Below, one piece after another: positions 51,907 to 64,000 of a stretch of 64,000 bases of DNA. Numbering within the stretch: position 1 is the first letter of the stretch; the number at the start of each line of letters is the position of its first letter. The notes under the pieces are model-generated. The model saw only the letters and a list, made by a program, of their open reading frames with translations. It did no database searches and was not told the origin of the DNA. The position numbers and the translations under genes were made by a program. Source of the stretch: Xenopus tropicalis (taxonomy: Eukaryota > Chordata > Amphibia > Anura > Pipidae); contig NC_030683.2 of assembly GCF_000004195.4 (NCBI RefSeq), forward strand, positions 76,107,764 to 76,171,763, written 5' to 3'.

Positions 51907-52409
51907 CTGGGATAACCTAACACAAGCATAACGCAATTGGATATGCTTTTTAATACACCGGGGTAGAAAATCAACTTGCAATGCAATGTTGTACCTTTAT
52001 CTTCTTAATTTCATAACTTATCATACTTATTCATAACCCCTTATCGGGATTTCCAGCAACCCATACTTTGTCCAATGAATGCCCAGGTTTCTTACTTATA
52101 TCAGTTCATCTTCTATGACGCATGTTTTGGAATATTTTTGGAAAGGGCAAAAAGGGCATAAGCTTCTGGAAAAAAGTCATTATGAGAAGAGTTGATTTGC
52201 TGGATGCCTTATGCTAAGCCACAATTTAATGCCAGCTAGGAAACTATAATTTGTGGGTAAAAAAAATACTGTTTTAAAAACTGGTATTTTTTTATTTACT
52301 TATTTATTAATTTATTGTTTCCAGATATGCTGCTCTACTATGTCATCTTCAACTAGTAAGAGAAGTTTGAGAACAAACTTCATGTTGGGTTGAAAAACGT
52401 GAAGTCACT
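51907..52409. other. unassigned
   Basis: No supported feature. Confidence 0.3.
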
Positions 52410-53490
52410 GAATGAAATCTGATCTGTTGTTGGCTCTGCCCACTTTTTCTAACCTTGGACCACAGTTATATTGTAAAAACCACTGTGCAAAGTTTGGGGA
52501 CCCTGGTTTTAATAGTGTCTGAATGGCAGCAATTTAAATTTCCCCACTGAAAGTCAACGAGTGACATCTGACTGGCGGTTGGTGGCTCCATCCCCTTTTT
52601 CTAACCTGGAACTGCAGTTACCCAGTGACTAACCCTGCAAAGTTAAGGCCCCCAGGATTAATAGTTAAAGAACGGCAACAGTTTACATTTAAACCAATAA
52701 AAGTAAATAGGTAAATTGTGATTGGTGGGTGTGCCCACTTTTTCTAACCTTCAGTTGAAGTCACCCAATGACAAACAGTGGGCACCCTGGCATAAATAGT
52801 GTGAGAATGACAGCATTTTAAATTTAAACCAATAAAATTCAATGGATAAAATCTGATTGTCTGTTAGTGGCTCAACCCACTTTTCCTATTTTTGAACTAA
52901 TTAATACTTAAATCAGTGCTGTCCAACTGGCGGCCCGTGGGCTGCATGCCCACTTGTTCTAACCCTGAATATTTAGTCAGACAGTGACTGATTGTGAAAA
53001 CTTTGGGAACCCTGACATAAATAGTGTGAGAAAGGCAGCATTTTAAATTTAGACAAAATAAAAAAAAATCAATAGGTGAAGTCTAATTAGCTGTTGGTGG
53101 CTCCACCCACTTTTTAAAACCTAAAACTGCAGTCCCCTAGTGACCCTGGTGTTAATACTGTGAGAATAGAAGCAGCTTGGTCATTTCTCAATTGAAAATC
53201 AATGGTTACAATATGATTTTCTAACCTTGAACCGCAGTTACCTGGTGCCTAACTCTGCAAAGTTTGGGGACCCTGGTGTTATTACTGTGAGAATGGCAGC
53301 AGGTTGAATTTCTTCCAAGTCAATAGGTAAAATCTGATTGGCTGTTCACAGCTTCGCCCACTTTTGGGCATCCAACAATCATCATATTTTCATTCAGGCT
53401 GACACCATGACTATGTGATTCAAGTTTGGGGGGTGTAGCTTCAAAGCTGTAAGTGCGGCAGCAGTGTGAATATCTTCCCTGTCAATGGAA
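52410..53490. repeat. ~150-bp satellite, about seven diverged units
   Basis: Each unit contains a version of CTGATTGGCTGTTGGTGGC, CCCACTTTTTCTAACC, CTGCAGTTACCCAGTGAC and GGGGACCCTGG. Starts are near 52418, 52569, 52719, 52852, 53084 and 53332. Unit identity is modest, so the array is old. Confidence 0.8.
52914..52953 (+). mobile_element. 40-bp hAT terminus fragment inside the satellite
   Basis: CAGTGCTGTCCAACTGGCGG and the following CCCGTGGGC match the left end at 54221. The satellite resumes right after it, so only the tip remains. Confidence 0.65.
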
Positions 53491-53787
53491 AAATTGGGTT
53501 GTTCAGAGAGGCGCCACAAAAAGACGGGGGGCCGGATCGCTTAGAAAAGCAGAAGAAACCTGCTCCTCTATAGGGGGAAGAAGTGTGGAGAGTTTGGGTG
53601 TTGTACCCCTAAAACTGTAGGAGAAGTAGCCTTTAGAAAATGGGGGGCGCTAAGAAGAAGAAGAAGAAAAAGCGGAAGAATAACCTGAAGCCGAAGAACA
53701 GTATGTTGGGGTTTTCAACCAAACATAATTAGTGCAATAGATTATATGTATTGCTGGGTAATAGGTGGAGAAGATAAACATCCCCTT
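53491..53787. other. purine-rich segment, unassigned
   Basis: A GAAGAAGAAGAAGAAAAAGC run lies near 53655; no coding support. Confidence 0.35.
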
Positions 53788-53990
53788 TCAAGAAGGATAT
53801 AAATAAGTTGAAGAGAATGCAGAGATGTCAGGAAAGACATGCAGTGAGACATGTAGAACTATGAAGGATATATATTTGTGAGTGTTTTTATAGGTTTATA
53901 GAGGTACAGATAGGCCTTTAGAAGAGGAGATCATTTGAACGTAATGGACTATTGTCTTTTTTCAACCCAGATTAACTACGTAACACCATA
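53788..53990 (+). pseudogene. degenerate CR1 3' fragment
   Basis: Decayed matches to the CR1 copy at 42.6-43.2 kb are visible: AAGAAGGATATAAATAAGTTG (LKKDIN region), then the 3' untranslated TGGACTATTGTCTTTTTTC and CAACCCAG, ending in ACTACGTAAC. Most of the C-terminal RT between them is deleted. Confidence 0.7.
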
Positions 53991-54463
53991 AGCTGTCATT
54001 ACATGAGTTTGCTCCCTTTACTGATATATCTCTTATAGTATACAGAACAAACTTGCACAGCTATGACTGATTATAGAGGACAATCTGTCATAAAATGTTC
54101 TGTTGATTTATACAGCATGAATGGCATTACTGTATACCTCTTAAAAGTGAATTTGGCCTTATTTACTTGCCACATCACAGTTGTGATCGGCTGCTGTCAG
54201 TTGCATGAAGAATTCTAAAGCAGTGCTGTCCAACTTCTGCGGTGCCGAGGGCCAGAATTTCTCTCGTATACATGGTGGAGGGCCACTAATGGAAGCCAGT
54301 TTTGACCACTCCCTCCTTTTAAACCACACCCACTTCAAACCACACCCATTTTATCACAATGGTGGTAATGCAGCAAAAACCCAAATGCTTGGTACTCACT
54401 GCAGGGATATCAACCATCATTCATATGTGAAAGAATTATATTATGTCATATTAAGACACACCC

Positions 54464-54957
54464 TTAAAAGGGACCTGTCACCCTAAGAAATAACTCCAAA
54501 TTATTTTCTACATTGTTAGTTGAGTAAAATAAACTTTACTTACTCTATGTAAATAATATAAATCTTGTTTCATTCTGTCATGGAATTACTCAATCAAAGC
54601 ATGCAGGCAGGCATCATTTTGTGGACACTGTTATGAAGGCAAGCTTTGTATCATGCCAAAATCTTGTTTATGTGCCAGAATGGGGGACCAGATGCCCAGG
54701 CCCATGCACTGGCTACACAATTAAATGAGGAGGAGGGAGGGGAAAAGTGAGATGTGCAGTGACATTTAGGTAGTGCTGAATGGAAAGCTAAGGCATAGAG
54801 GCGGGGCAGGCAATATATGATTGACAGCTGGGATTTTTAAATGCCTTTATAATGGGTTTGGATGTGTTAATATAAAAATGAATTTGGGTTTCATGTTTAA
54901 TTTGAAAATAACTTTTATTATACAGCTTTTTATGTCTGGGTGACAGGTCCACTTTAA
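54464..54957. mobile_element. T2-type MITE, 494 bp
   Basis: The left end TTAAAAGGGACCTGTCACCC is mirrored by GGGTGACAGGTCCACTTTAA at the right. Both ends include the TTAA target. Confidence 0.92.
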
Positions 54958-55112
54958 ATCCATATGCCTCTTCCTCCCCTGTGGATAGCACAGCAACCCC
55001 CAGCATATAATTACACACCTTAGGGACCATTTAATGGCTATTTCCAACTGCTAACAAACTCCCAGAACAAACCCCTGCCAGGTTCACCTCCACACAGGCA
55101 GCATAGGGTAGG

Positions 55113-55462
55113 CAGAGTATGGCACACACAGGCAGCACTCTGCCTGCCCTATGCTGCCTGTGTGCCATACTCTGCCTGCCCTATGCTGTCTGTGTGTGCC
55201 ATACTCTGCCTGCCCTATGCTGCCTGTGTGTGCCATACTCTGCCTGCCCTATGCTGCCTGTGAGTGCCATACTCTGCCCTATCCTGCCTGTGTGTGCCAT
55301 ACTCTGCCTGCCCTATGCTGTCTGTGTGTGCCATACTCTGCCTGCCCTACCCTGCCTGTGTGTGCCATACCCTCCCTGCCCTATGCTGCCTGTTTGTACC
55401 ATACCCTCCATGCCCTATGCTGCCTATGTGCCATACTCTGCCTACCTTATGCTGCCTACACA
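55113..55462. repeat. ~34-bp minisatellite, about ten units
   Basis: The unit CTGCCTGCCCTATGCTGCC then TGTGTGTGCCATACT repeats with small length changes. Sequence-related inverse copies CACACAGGCAGCATAGG flank it at 55093 and 55459. Cysteine-rich open frames are artefacts. Confidence 0.92.
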
Positions 55463-55782
55463 CAGGCAGCATAGGTCAGGCAGTATATACAATATAGGTG
55501 TGAACAGGTGAACAATGTGGGTGATTACATCTTGAGCCTGAGGTGTGAACACTGCAGGGGGTGAACAATGCAGAGATTAAAAGGTGTGAACAGTACAGGA
55601 GATTACATTTTTAAACAATACAGGGGGATTACAGCCTGAATCTGAGGTGAGAACCATGCAGGGGGCCAGTTAAGCTCAGTACTGATACCATTTAAAGTTT
55701 ACACAAAGGTAAGCCATCAAAGCAGCCAAACAGGTGGGGGGCCACACAGAGGGGGATCGCGGGCCGCAAGGGTGGACAAAAT

Positions 55783-56155
55783 GTTGTTTAGTTGATCATT
55801 GTTAGAAAAACAAATGTGCAGAATGCTTTCAGCTCCAGTTACAGGACCAGAGTATATGGATCTGGGCTTACTCAAGCAGGAAAGATTTATTTCCCCCTAT
55901 GTAGTCAACAGTGTTAGCTCATTATCAGTTTTTTTTTCCTGTATGTGACAAATATTTCCTTTGTACACAATTAAAATATAATTTCTGACCACCTTGCGAC
56001 TCAACCATCAGCTATAAGTGCAATTTGACGTTTAGACAGTGTGTAGTAAACATAATAAAATGCTAACGAAAAAGCAATGACTTTGTGCAAAAAAATTACG
56101 CCACCTTCAAGCTGGTCTGAAGAGTGTGTAACACAGAATTAATGTTTTCAATGTA
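55783..56155. other. unassigned
   Basis: No supported feature. Confidence 0.3.
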
Positions 56156-56356
56156 AGGGCTAAGACACAGAGAGATACTTAGTAGCAGTTACTTTTGACA
56201 GCTACTAAACACCAGAAAATACCCTACTGTAGACAATAATGAGAATTGCCTCTGCTAAAACATACATAGAGACAATTATCAGTAAATCATCAGCATTGTC
56301 TGTTTTTGTAGCTGTGACAAGTAACTGCTACTAGTAGCTCTGTGTGTCTTCACCCT
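56156..56356. mobile_element. foldback MITE, ~50-bp arms
   Basis: The left arm AGGGCTAAGACACAGAGAG, continuing to CAGTTACTTTTGACAGCTAC, is mirrored by GTAGCTGTGACAAGTAACTG and CTCTGTGTGTCTTCACCCT. No clear target duplication. Confidence 0.8.
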
Positions 56357-57121
56357 AATAATCCATACAATGTACATCATTGCATTATGGAGTGGAGTGT
56401 ACATTTTTATTCTTATTTTGCAATTTTTTTATTCTGTCTATGTGTTTTATTACATAACGTCCTACGTGTTTATTGTGTTGCTATTGTTGGAAAGCTATAC
56501 TTCCCTGATGTTGCAGTACAACAGCTCCCATCATGCTTAAAAGCACAAGGAAAAGTGTATTCACCATAGGGTCCCAATTTGTTAGGCACAGCCCAGTGAT
56601 TATAAATAACTTCAGACTCAGACTCAAACAATAATTACTTTTTTGTAATAAAAATAGCTTTTTTTTTTTAAAAAAACAAACAAACACCTTTTTGTTTTGG
56701 CCATTGTAAACAAAGTTATAATTAGGTATATACTGTATAATGCCTCTTATAATGTTCTAGTTTCTTTGAACTTTTTCTAGAATCATTCATATATATACTA
56801 TGCTGACTATATTAACTGCACTAGGTAAATTATCATGAGCACGAGGCCTTTAGGCATTGTGAGAAGGATTTCAGGAAAAGGATTCTACTTCCTGTAGGAG
56901 GCGAGTACTACTGCTTTATTCTTGCTGATATTTTTTTTTAAGCTTTCTTATCTCAAACCCCCCTTGAAAAAAAAAAAAAAAAAAAAACACCTTCTCTTTC
57001 TGTTTATTTTGTTAATGGTGCTTTTAACTCATTACATTTACTTGATTAATTACTGTATGTATGTCCCTTGCCTGTCCTACATGAGCAATCTACTCTAGCA
57101 CTGGGGTTCTAAAGGTTAATC
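56357..57121. other. unassigned
   Basis: An A20 run lies near 56968; no other feature. Confidence 0.3.
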
Positions 57122-57290
57122 TTAAAGGGGATGTAAAGTCATCCTGTTAAGTTAAGAGATTCTGACAAGCAAATTTCCAATATACATGCTTTATTCTTTT
57201 CTTACTGTAGTTGAAATAATTAATCCAGTTTCCTCTGATGCCACAGGCAGCCTCAGTCAGCCCCTTGCTTTGTTTCTGCTGTAATCTGTT
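57122..57290 (+). mobile_element. T2-type MITE left end
   Basis: TTAAAGGGGATGTAAAGTC at 57122 fits the T2 terminus and resembles the one at 51216. The right end is missing. Confidence 0.5.
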
Positions 57291-58224
57291 AGAAAAATAG
57301 TGTCTCTAACAAAATTCAGTCCAACCTTTTAGGCTTAATAAAGGAAGGATTTTATTCAAGCTATGCAAGATAGTAGAGTAACAGACAGACAAAAAGTTCT
57401 GAGATGCTGCAACAAAGCAGTGAGAGGTCTGAGAGAGAAATTCTTCCCTCCCCCAGTATTGGTAATTTAATACCTTTCTCGTGCTGTGGTGATAATCTAC
57501 CTCTCTTAGTTTATATGTGAGCTCTGGATATCCAAATCTTCTCGATGGTGGTGGAAGAAGAAGTCAAGAAGAGTTGAGTTGAGCTGAGCTACAATGAAAC
57601 TTTTGGAGCAGTCTTTTATGCAGTTTTTGTTGAGGAATTCATTTAATGAACTTCTGAGCCAATGAGAACTTAGTCCTTTGTCTTTAAATGAGGAGGTACT
57701 TTGGTGTAACCACCACAAGATGTCACTGTTGGATCACGTATGAGTTGAAACAATATCCCCCTATCTTGCATATCTCTTTAAATATCCCAAAACCTTACAA
57801 TATTATTGAAATAATTTAAAGAAACATATACCCAATAATTGATTAACAATATGAAGTTAAATAGTCTTAAAACATATAATACAAAGTATATAACAAACAC
57901 ATTATAGATTCAGAGGTAAAATGTATGTATACAACCATAAATTCCTAAGATTTTACCCAACTTTACTTTGTTTTATCAGCTGTTGGGGCCCCTAACTCAG
58001 GTCCTGAGACCCCCTTTGTGTGTCCTTTATCTTTATTAAGTTATTTCAACTGGTTCTCCAAAACACCTTATGGTCATCCCCATTCATACAAAGGCCTTAT
58101 TTCAACAGACCACAACTGTTAAGGACTTTTATCACCATTGATTCCTTGGTCCCCTTCTATTCTTTCTTTGTGTTAAAGAAACTTCCCTACCATCTGTCCC
58201 TAGGTCTCCTTCTATCTCTTGCAT
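57291..58224. other. unassigned, possible solo LTR
   Basis: 57300-57770 has a transcript-like composition and an AATAAA (57340), but no partner repeat or TG/CA pair could be confirmed. Confidence 0.25.

Positions 58225-58267
<43 letters not shown>
58225..58267. repeat. (TA)n microsatellite
   Basis: About 21 TA units. Confidence 0.95.
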
Positions 58268-58270
<3 letters not shown>

Positions 58271-58769
58271 ACTAAGTACAGGCCAGGTTTTATATGAAAA
58301 TATTCTTCATAATCAGATCCGTCTCCTACCGCACAGTCCTCTGTGTGCAGCAGGAGCCTATAAGAAGCAAGTTTGCTTGTTTGCTGCCTGTGTATTCTCT
58401 GTTCCAACCAGGTCTGTTTGTACTAAGAGAGAAGGACAGGTAGTCCTAGCAGAGATAAGTTTAGGAAGGGAATGCAGGTAGGCGGGCAAGGGCCATGTAT
58501 AAATAATAAATAATAATGTAAGGGGGAGTGAGTGAAAAGCACCATAAAAACTGCAACACAGAGAAGTGCAGGAGATACGTTTTGTAGTATGGTGGAGGAT
58601 CATTATTGTATAAACACATACCTAAACATGAAAGGAAGTTCCAGCAAACTGTGAAATCTGACCCTTCATGGTCACATGGTATAAGCTGACAACACTATTT
58701 AACTAAGCTGCCAGAAGTAGAAAGAGATCAAATTATGGATAATGGTTTAAAAGACATATAGGCACATTT
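58268..58769. other. unassigned
   Basis: No supported feature. Confidence 0.3.
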
Positions 58770-61364
58770 TTAATTACCCTGATATTGACTGGGGCAATAG
58801 TACTGCCAGGACAGTAAATGGGAACAAGTTTATAAACTTGCTGCACGACAACTTTATGTCACAGGTTGTTGAGGAGCCAACCAGGAACAATGCTATACTA
58901 GATCTAGTGATCTCTAATGACCCAGAACGTATAGCAAATGTGCAAGTGGTAGAACCCCTGGGTAATAGTGACCATAATGTTATTTCATTTGATGTTTGGT
59001 GCAGGAAACAAATTTACACGGGGGCAACAAAGACAATGAATTTTAGGAAGGCAAAATTTAGCTCCTTAAGGGCAGCGCTTCAGGGCATAGATTGGGGCAT
59101 TATGTTTTCTGATAAAAATACAGAGCAGAAATGGTTGTCATTTAAAATGATATTAAATCATTACTGTTCTCAATTCATTCCATTAATAAGAAAAAGTAGA
59201 AGTGTTAAGAATCACCCTATGTGGCTTAACTCTGAGGTAAAGAAGTTAATAGGGAAAAAAAGGAAAGCTTTTAAGAAATATAAGTCAGAGGGGACAGTAG
59301 ATGCGTTTAATGATTATAAACACTATAACAAGTGTTGTAAAACAGCAATCCGGAAGGCAAAGATAGAAAATGAGGAGCGCATCGCGGCCGAGGCCAAGAC
59401 TAACCCCAAAAAGTTTTTTAAGTATATTAATAGTAAAAAGATGCAGGTTGAGGGTGTGGCCCCATTGAGTTATAATAACAATATGGTTACAGCGGATACA
59501 GAAAAGGCAGATGTGCTTAACCAGTTCTTTTCTTCTGTGTATACAGTAGAGGAGCCAGTGGGCCAAGTCCCACCCAATAGCTTCACTGTTGCCTCAGCTC
59601 CAACTACACAGTGGTTGGCACAGGATATGGTGCTTAAAGGGTTACACACGATAAATGTAAACAAGGCACCGGGGCCAGATGGAATACACCCTCGGGTACT
59701 GAGAGAGCTAGGGGCAGAATTGCAGTGGCCCTTGTTTCTGATATTCTCAGACTCGCTCTCATCAGGTATGGTACCTAGGGATTGGAAGAAGGCGAATGTC
59801 ATTCCCATATTTAAAAAGGGAGTAAGATCTCAGCCTGGCAATTATAGGCCTGTAAGTTTGACATTCGTGGTGGGCAAGTTATTTGAAGGCTTGTTAAGGG
59901 ATCACATACAAAATTATGTAGTGGAGAATGCCATTATGAGCAGTAATCAGCATGGCTTTATGAAGGACAGGTCATGTCAGACCAATTTAATTGCTTTTTA
60001 TGATGAGGTAAGTAAGAAGCTGGACAGTGGGGATGCAGTAGATATAATCTATTTGGATTTTGCCAAAGCATTTGATACCGTTCCCCACAAACGACTGCTT
60101 TCTAAGCTAAGGTCTATTGGTCTTAGTGAAGCCGTTTGCACATGGATAGAAAACTGGCTACAGGATCGGGTACAGAGGGTGGTTGTTAATGGTACATTCT
60201 CTACTTGGAATAAGGTTCTCAGTGGGGTCCCTCAGGGTTCTGTACTGGGTCCACTTTTGTTTAATTTGTTCATAAATGACTTAGGGGAGGGTATTTTGAG
60301 TAATGTATCAGTGTTTGCAGATGACACAAAACTCTGCAGACCAGTCAATTCTATCCAGGATGTGACATCCCTGCAGCAGGATCTTGACCAACTGGCAATC
60401 TGGGCAGCTAAGTGGCAGATGAGATTTAATGTGGATAAATGTAAGGTCATGCACCTGGGATGTAAAATATGCAAGCCCCGTATACCCTTAATGGGACTGC
60501 ACTAGGCAAATCCATAATGGAGAAGGACCTTGGAGTCCTTGTAGATAATAAACTTGGCTGTAGCAAGCAATGCCAGGCAGCAGCTGCAAGGGCAAACAAG
60601 GTTTTGAGCTGTATTAAAAGGGGTATAGATTCACGGGAGGAGGGGGTTATTCTTCCCCTTTACAGAGCGCTGGTAAGGCCCCATCTAGAATATGCTGTTC
60701 AGTTTTGGTCTCCAGTGCTCAAACGGGACATTATTGAGTTAGAGAGGGTCCAGAGAAGGGCAACTAAGCTGGTAAAGGGTATGGAAAGCCTCAGTTATGA
60801 AGAAAGACTGGCCAAGTTGGGTCTGTTTACACTGGAGAAGAGGCGCTTAAGAGGTGACATGATAACTATGTATAAATATATAAGGGGATCATATAATAAC
60901 CTTTCTAATGTTTTATTTACCAGTAGGTCCTTCCAACGGACACGAGGGCACCCACTCCGTTTAGAAGAAGGGAGGTTCCATTTAAATATTCGGAAAGGAT
61001 TTTTTACAGTGAGAGCTGTGAAGTTGTGGAATTCCCTCCCCGAATCAGTCGTACTGGCTGATACATTATATAGCTTTAAGAAGGGGCTGGATGGATTCTT
61101 AGCAAGTGAGGGAATACACGGTTATGGGAGATAGCTCTTAGTGCAAGTTGATCCAGGGACTGGTCCGATTGCCATCTTGGAGTCAGGAAGGAATTTTTTC
61201 CCCTCTGAGGCAAATTAGAGAGGTTTCAGATGGGGTTTTTTTGCCTTCCTCTGGATCAACTTGTAGTTAGGCAGGTTATATATAGGCATTATGGTTGAAC
61301 TTGATGGACGTATGTCTTTTTTCAACCCAACTTACTATGTTACTATGTTACTATGTTACTATGA
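58770..61364 (+). mobile_element. CR1-clade LINE, second subfamily
   Basis: 5'-truncated within the endonuclease. The 3' untranslated region includes GGAGTCAGGAAGGAATTTTT and CTTCCTCTGGATCAACTTG, and the element ends in TTACTATG octamers (61333-61364). This tail differs from the 40.3-kb copy, so the two represent separate CR1 lineages. Confidence 0.93.
58772..61134 (+). pseudogene. CR1 ORF2: partial endonuclease and reverse transcriptase
   Basis: The frame enters at NYPDIDW (about 58775), continues through the intact VEEPTRNNAILDLV and NSDHN endonuclease end, then the RT: KAPGPDGIHPRVL (about 59660), NQHGFMKDRSCQTN (about 59950), GVPQGSVLGPLLFN and the catalytic FADDTKL (about 60313). It is open for 555 residues to 60505. 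A one-base-type shift near 60470-60490 moves the thumb/C-terminal part (MEKDLGVLVDNKLG, LVRPHLEYAVQFW, TRGHPLRL) to another frame that ends at 61134. Apart from 5' truncation and that single shift it is well preserved, suggesting a fairly young insertion. Confidence 0.94.
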
Positions 61365-61921
61365 AGTAGAATACAATTCTGTTAAGACCATAGAAGTTTC
61401 ACTGTTCCTTTAAAAGGAAGTCTTTTCTCCATAAACAGAGCAAAATTTTTGTTTTTATCTCCTACTCTTTATATATTGCAGACATATTTATGCAGCGCTT
61501 TATAGAGAATTTAAGTATCATTTACTGTACATCAGTCGCTGCCACAGTGGAGCTTACAGCCAGACTTGGAGTCATTCTTCAAAACAACAACACTTGTCAA
61601 CAAACACCATACTTACCACTACAGGGAGAAACAGAGATTTTCTCAAAATTCTTTGGTATTTCAACACAGATATTGGATCTTGAAAAAGACACAATGCAGC
61701 TTTAGACTATTATATATAACTGATATAATTAATAAAGAAGTTTGTTTTGACAATGAGAAAATATTTAGTGCAAAAAAAGAACTGTTTGAAATAATATTTC
61801 AGAGGTTTGAATGTTACATCAACAGGAAAATGAAGCATATTTTAGTCCCCAGGTAAAAGTAAAATGCAAGCTGTACCATAAATATTACTTTTGTAGTGTG
61901 CCAGTAAGTATATGGCTCTAT
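61365..61921. other. unassigned
   Basis: CACTGTTCCTTTAA near 61400 looks like a stray T2-type end; otherwise nothing. Confidence 0.35.
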
Positions 61922-62386
61922 TTAAAGGGGTGGTTCATCGCAAGGTTAATTTTGAATATGTTATACAATAGCTGATTTTAAGCAACTTTTCAATTGATAT
62001 TCATTATTTTTTTTTAGTTTTTGAATTATTTGCCTTTTTCTTCTCACTCTTTCCAACTTTCGAATGAGGGTCACTGACCCAAGCAGCTAAAAAACCCTAT
62101 TACTCTGTGAGGCTACATTTGCATTGTTATTTTTTATTACTTAACTTTCTATTCCTTTACTTTACTATTTATATTCCAGTCCCTTATTCAAACCACTCTC
62201 TGGTTGCTAGGGTCCAAATGACTGATATTACAAATAGCTGTTTCCAAACTGGAAAGTTGCTGAACAAAAAGTAAATTAATTTAAAAAACACAAATTCTAA
62301 AAAATGAAGGCTAATTGCAAATTCTCTCAGAATATTACACTCTACATCATACTAAAACTTAACACAAATGTGAACAACCCTTTTAA
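61922..62386. mobile_element. T2-type MITE, 465 bp
   Basis: The left end TTAAAGGGGTGGTTCATC is mirrored by GTGAACAACCCTTTTAA. The interior motifs GGGTCACTGACCC and GTTGCTAGGGTCC also occur, decayed, at 3540-3670. Confidence 0.88.
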
Positions 62387-63349
62387 CAACATTATATATA
62401 TGTACAAAAGTCACCAACACTCCCTAAATATGCAAAAGTTTAGTATTACACAAAGCCATATAGATTATAATTGTAATGTTACAGATCATAGTCTAACGTT
62501 CCCATAGTGTGAATCCAAAATGCCTTGTGTTTTTTTCAAATATAATTTTCTATTACCTCCATGCCTAAGTACCGGGATTGGTTCTATCACAGCGTATCAC
62601 AATTGAGAGGCATCATATCCTGCTTGTTTGAAATGATGTGGAACAGGCAATTTAACGACCTCATTCCTGATTATGGAGCGATGCTGGGACATAGTGTGCC
62701 TAATTGGTTGTATTGTCTCTCCTTTATTAGTCCACATGGACATTTAATATAATAAATCACATAACTAGTGGAACATGTTTAATACCCTCTTATCTTATAA
62801 ATTTTACCAGATTATGGATGACTAGATATGGAGCCTTTTATTACACAACCACATTGTGCACAGTCCAAACCTGGGTACATTCCATCCTTTCTCTTTGCCA
62901 ATGTCATCTGTCTGTCTGTTTAGATACAATGCCAGCTTTCACTAACATATCCTGCATATTTTTAGGTCTTCTATATGATGGCATAGGGGGTTGTTGGAAT
63001 TCTAACACTTGTGGATAAGCATGTGATAAAACACTCCAGTGTTTGTTAAAAATATATAAAATCTGGTAAGTATGTATGAATGGGATCCTAGTTTCTATTG
63101 TCTGTGCTTCTTTCTCCCTCGGCATTTTCTGTCTATCTATTTCCTTCACTTTCTAAATCTCCACTTCTAACTCATGTTTTGGAAAACCTCAAGTAACAAA
63201 TTAAGTAGCAATTTCCTTTAGCCTCTCCTCCGCTACATCTACATCTGACACAATCTGTTTAACTCTAATCAACTGTGAACATGGTACTGACCTTTTAACA
63301 TGCGGAGGATGATTGCTGGTATATAACAGGATTATTATGATCAGTATTA
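62387..63349. other. unassigned
   Basis: No supported feature. Confidence 0.3.
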
Positions 63350-64000
63350 TTAACCCTTTCACTGCCAGCCGATTTGTCCCAAAAGTGAACATCTACTGCC
63401 AAGCCGTTTTTAGATATTTTGCACTCATTACATTTGCTTCGGTTTCTTGACAAGAAAACCTACATGAAATAAAGCATGTTATATATCATTTTTTCCGGAA
63501 CGAATTGGGCTTGAACATTGTAATAAAATTTTGTACTTTTTCTGGAGATTTAACACATTTTTTGAGTGAAATAAAGAAAAAAGTATTTTTATTTTTTGTT
63601 TTTTTTCCAAGAACGATTACATTAACTTACAAAAATTTTACTGTTTGTAAAAGCCCCGATTCTGCTGAATCCAACAATACCAAATATGTATTGGTAACCC
63701 ACTTTTCTTGTCCAGAAGACACCACAATAATAAAACAGCATTTTGTGCAATTTTGCATCGAAAAAAAAGTGAAAAGGCCATCTCTATTTTAACATGGCAT
63801 ATCTTATGACAGAAATGGAATACCCCCATAAGTCACATATTTTTAGAAACCGCACACCTCTATATTTTTAGTTGTGGTGTAGTTTTTGCTCTAAATGTAG
63901 CTCCTGTCATACAGATAGCGTAAAAACATATGCCATATTTTTAAAAAAAAAATTCTGAAACACTATCACAGTCACGAAGTCCAAAGTAAATTTGAGAATA
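63350..64000 (+). mobile_element. piggyBac-like left end, runs off the window
   Basis: TTAACCCTTTCACTGCCAGC has the TTAA target followed by the CCCTTT tip typical of piggyBac-superfamily elements. The sequence inside continues to the window edge without a transposase frame, so this may be a non-autonomous member. Confidence 0.6.

Larger units (their letters stand above)
54221..55782 (+). mobile_element. hAT element carrying a T2 MITE and a minisatellite
   Basis: It begins CAGTGCTGTCCAACTTCTGC; the right end GATCGCGGGCCGCAAGGG then TGGACAAAATG is a decayed inverse of the CAGTGCTGTCCAACTGG... form. The T2 MITE at 54464-54957 and the 34-bp array at 55113-55462 lie inside. No clear target duplication. 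Confidence 0.7.

Noticed and set aside
55119..55511. Cysteine/leucine-rich frames
   Set aside because: Shadow of the 34-bp minisatellite.
57291..57770. Solo LTR
   Set aside because: An AATAAA and transcript-like composition were noticed, but no TG/CA boundary with a target duplication or second copy could be shown.

Overview
The window looks like amphibian (Xenopus-type) nuclear DNA, and almost all recognisable content is transposable elements and satellites. The best organism clue is the repeated use of TTAAAGG-ended inverted-repeat elements (T2-type MITEs, a hallmark of Xenopus). CR1-clade LINEs ending in CTATGTAA or TTACTATG octamers, hAT elements, a piggyBac-like TTAA end and a Gmr1-like Ty3/gypsy element agree with this. 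I see no host protein-coding gene, rRNA, tRNA or CRISPR array; species and chromosome cannot be read from the sequence.

Layout. 1-1.5 kb: a T2-type MITE carrying a G-rich minisatellite. 1.5-12.9 kb: a stacked structure. An ~840-bp segment was tandemly duplicated (S1 and S2). S1 was split by a hAT element whose right half, with a 47-bp minisatellite, was then tandemly duplicated again (6368-8980 and 8981-11873). S2 keeps the unfilled site. 13-15.2 kb: three small inverted-repeat elements. 16.3-21.7 kb: a Gmr1-like LTR retrotransposon with two 499-bp LTRs, order gag-protease-integrase-RT-RNase H, broken by several frameshifts. 22.4-28.7 kb: a BED-finger hAT transposon with two five-copy tandem arrays in its leader; an internally deleted relative lies at 33.3-35.3 kb and has itself been hit by another hAT.

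28.7-40 kb holds antisense CR1 pieces, MITEs, and tail-like sequences with hammerhead-ribozyme-like folds. 40.3-43.2 kb is a long CR1 copy. 43.9-46.6 kb is an antisense LTR element that retains only gag and a protease start, with an in-frame 114-codon duplication of its zinc-knuckle module and an 18-bp minisatellite in both LTRs. 47-58 kb is mostly unassigned, with small hATs that have clear 8-bp target duplications and a ~150-bp satellite. 58.8-61.4 kb is a second CR1 copy, and a piggyBac-like end runs off the right edge.

The strongest points for follow-up are the complete type-I hammerhead fold at 38109-38157, the related covarying hairpins at 16.15, 38.64 and 39.57 kb, the Gmr1-like element whose LTRs are about 1% diverged although its reading frame is broken several times, and the layered insertions, several of which can be put in order because unfilled sites or target duplications survive. 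All coding regions found are transposon-derived and damaged, so this window shows no host pathway.
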